DNA of 64,000 bases from contig NZ_JARGET010000005.1 in assembly GCF_029210485.1 (NCBI RefSeq), positions 186,001 through 250,000 of the forward strand, given 5' to 3'. A program made the position numbers and the translations under genes. Below are positions 63,336-64,000 of this stretch, piece by piece. The notes beneath the pieces are model-generated. The model did not search any database. It saw nothing but the letters and a program-made list of their open reading frames with translations, and was not told the DNA's origin. The number at the start of each line of letters is the position of its first letter. Within the stretch, counting starts at the first letter, position 1. The DNA comes from Hoeflea sp. YIM 152468 (GTDB lineage Bacteria; Pseudomonadota; Alphaproteobacteria; Rhizobiales; Rhizobiaceae).

Positions 63336-64000
63336 TCAGCCAACCCTGAAGGCCAGGCGTTTGCCGGTCAGCTTTGCAAGCTGCTGCAGACGGCCCTCAA
63401 GCCGTTCGCCGACAAACGCCTCACACGACCGCGGCACCTTGAGGACGATATCGACATCGCCGTCCGCTGCGACGGCAGGCGCAAATTCGAGTTGCGGCAC
63501 CATGCCCGGCATCGAAGCCGAAAACAGATAGACCACCCGCAACATTCCACCGAGCAGTTTGGCATAGTCGAGGTATTTGGTCCCGGCTATCGCAGCAAGA
63601 TCCGATGAGGTGCCATCGTCATTGAGGCCTTCAAAGCGGAAGTAATTGGCCAGCGCAATATAGGCGCGGCCACCATGACTGATACCGGTAAACGTGCCGT
63701 TGGCGATGATGTTGAGCGCCTGCGAGCCGCGATAATCGGGATGGGCGCGCCAGGAGATATCGGCCAGCAGACAGGCCGCCTGCCGGTAGCGGGCGTCCTC
63801 GGCGCTTTCATTCACACCGAAAACGGGGAACATGCGCCCTGTCCAGGCAGCCAGTTCGCGCGCGTGCTCGGGTGAGCGGGCACGCAGGATCGCCAACTCT
63901 GCGGCAGCGGACAGCAGTGGATCGCTTGCCGCCTCCGCAGCCCCGAGCAGCGAGTACAGATATCCCTCGCGAACACCAAGCGCAGAGAAACTGACCCGCT
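63336..64000 (-). CDS. ppx: Exopolyphosphatase (Ppx/GppA), C-terminal part, runs off window
   Basis: The reverse strand encodes the C-terminal half of a Ppx/GppA phosphatase: RVSFSALGVREGYLYSLL, the family motif at the end of the catalytic core, then an HD-type helical domain (WTGRMFPVFG, ACLLADISWRAHPDYRG, GISHGGRAYIALANYFRFEG). It ends in RLQQLAKLTGKRLAFRVG. About 221 residues are visible of roughly 500. Ppx removes terminal phosphate from polyphosphate; ppk would be expected upstream, outside the window. Its last 61 identical bases recur at 60160-60220. Confidence 0.92.
   Translation of the reverse strand, partial: RVSFSALGVREGYLYSLLGAAEAASDPLLSAAAELAILRARSPEHARELAAWTGRMFPVFGVNESAEDARYRQAACLLADISWRAHPDYRGSQALNIIANGTFTGISHGGRAYIALANYFRFEGLNDDGTSSDLAAIAGTKYLDYAKLLGGMLRVVYLFSASMPGMVPQLEFAPAVAADGDVDIVLKVPRSCEAFVGERLEGRLQQLAKLTGKRLAFRVG

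Noticed and set aside
1-64000. CRISPR array, prophage, integrase or insertion sequence
   Set aside because: No regularly spaced short repeats, transposase or phage structural genes were found; the dispersed palindromes are single intergenic units.

Overview
The window looks like a chromosomal segment of an alphaproteobacterium of the order Hyphomicrobiales (Rhizobiales), probably Rhizobiaceae or a Hoeflea-like relative. The evidence is the conserved local gene orders (glyA-nrdR-ribD-ribE with ribH-nusB nearby; a CBP3-like chaperone, DUF177, plsX, fabH, ihfA and merR run; ldtP, ldtR and a DUF6163-type gene next to hemB), an HWE-type histidine kinase, RIME-like bipartite palindromic repeats and candidate CtrA sites. 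The species cannot be named from the sequence alone. I saw no transposase, integrase, phage module or CRISPR array.

Layout. 1-4.7 kb: end of an acyltransferase, an agmatinase-like gene, argC, a YrhK-like gene, ctaA and a DUF2842 gene. 4.8-13.1 kb: a surface-polysaccharide cluster with a CelD-type acetyltransferase, a Wzz/ExoP-like chain-length protein whose kinase domain looks dead, an OPX export lipoprotein, a GT4 glycosyltransferase, a polyprenyl-phosphate sugar-1-phosphate transferase and an O-antigen-ligase-like protein. 13.1-17.5 kb: a candidate small RNA, tRNA-Pro(GGG), an HWE kinase and a TadG-like vWA protein. 17.6-21 kb: a divergent LysR / tandem-GNAT module with two small partner genes, then merR. 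21.3-25.7 kb: ihfA, fabH, plsX, DUF177, the cytochrome bc1 chaperone and bamE. 26-30.8 kb: hppA, an MFS transporter, nusB and ribH. 31-33.3 kb: a DUF2161 nuclease-like gene and a second O-antigen-ligase-like gene, lying between the two halves of the riboflavin operon. 33.3-36.9 kb: ribE, ribD, nrdR, glyA. 37-41.3 kb: ldtP, ldtR, DUF6163, hemB. 41.4-54.4 kb: transporters, bpt, DUF3750, parC, a periplasmic protein, aspS, rnd.

54.4-64 kb is the most accessory part. It runs from a cyclopropane-fatty-acid-synthase-like gene to the 3' part of ppx. Between them are a TetR-controlled run of VOC, DUF899 and DUF1428 genes with one nonsense-mutated DUF4287 gene, a second candidate small RNA related to the first, a second YrhK gene, an in-frame chimera joining the start of the CFA-synthase gene to the end of ppx, and four unrecognised small genes (two secreted, one lipoprotein, one cysteine-rich). 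Two perfect TTAA-N7-TTAAC sites lie close to two of these small genes.

Main leads: (1) the cfa'-'ppx chimera at 60141-60362, which has the exact junction order expected from a tandem duplication; (2) five copies of a bipartite palindromic repeat, three of which end on the stop codon of a minus-strand gene; (3) two related small-RNA candidates 46 kb apart; (4) the possible CtrA-linked small secreted protein cluster.
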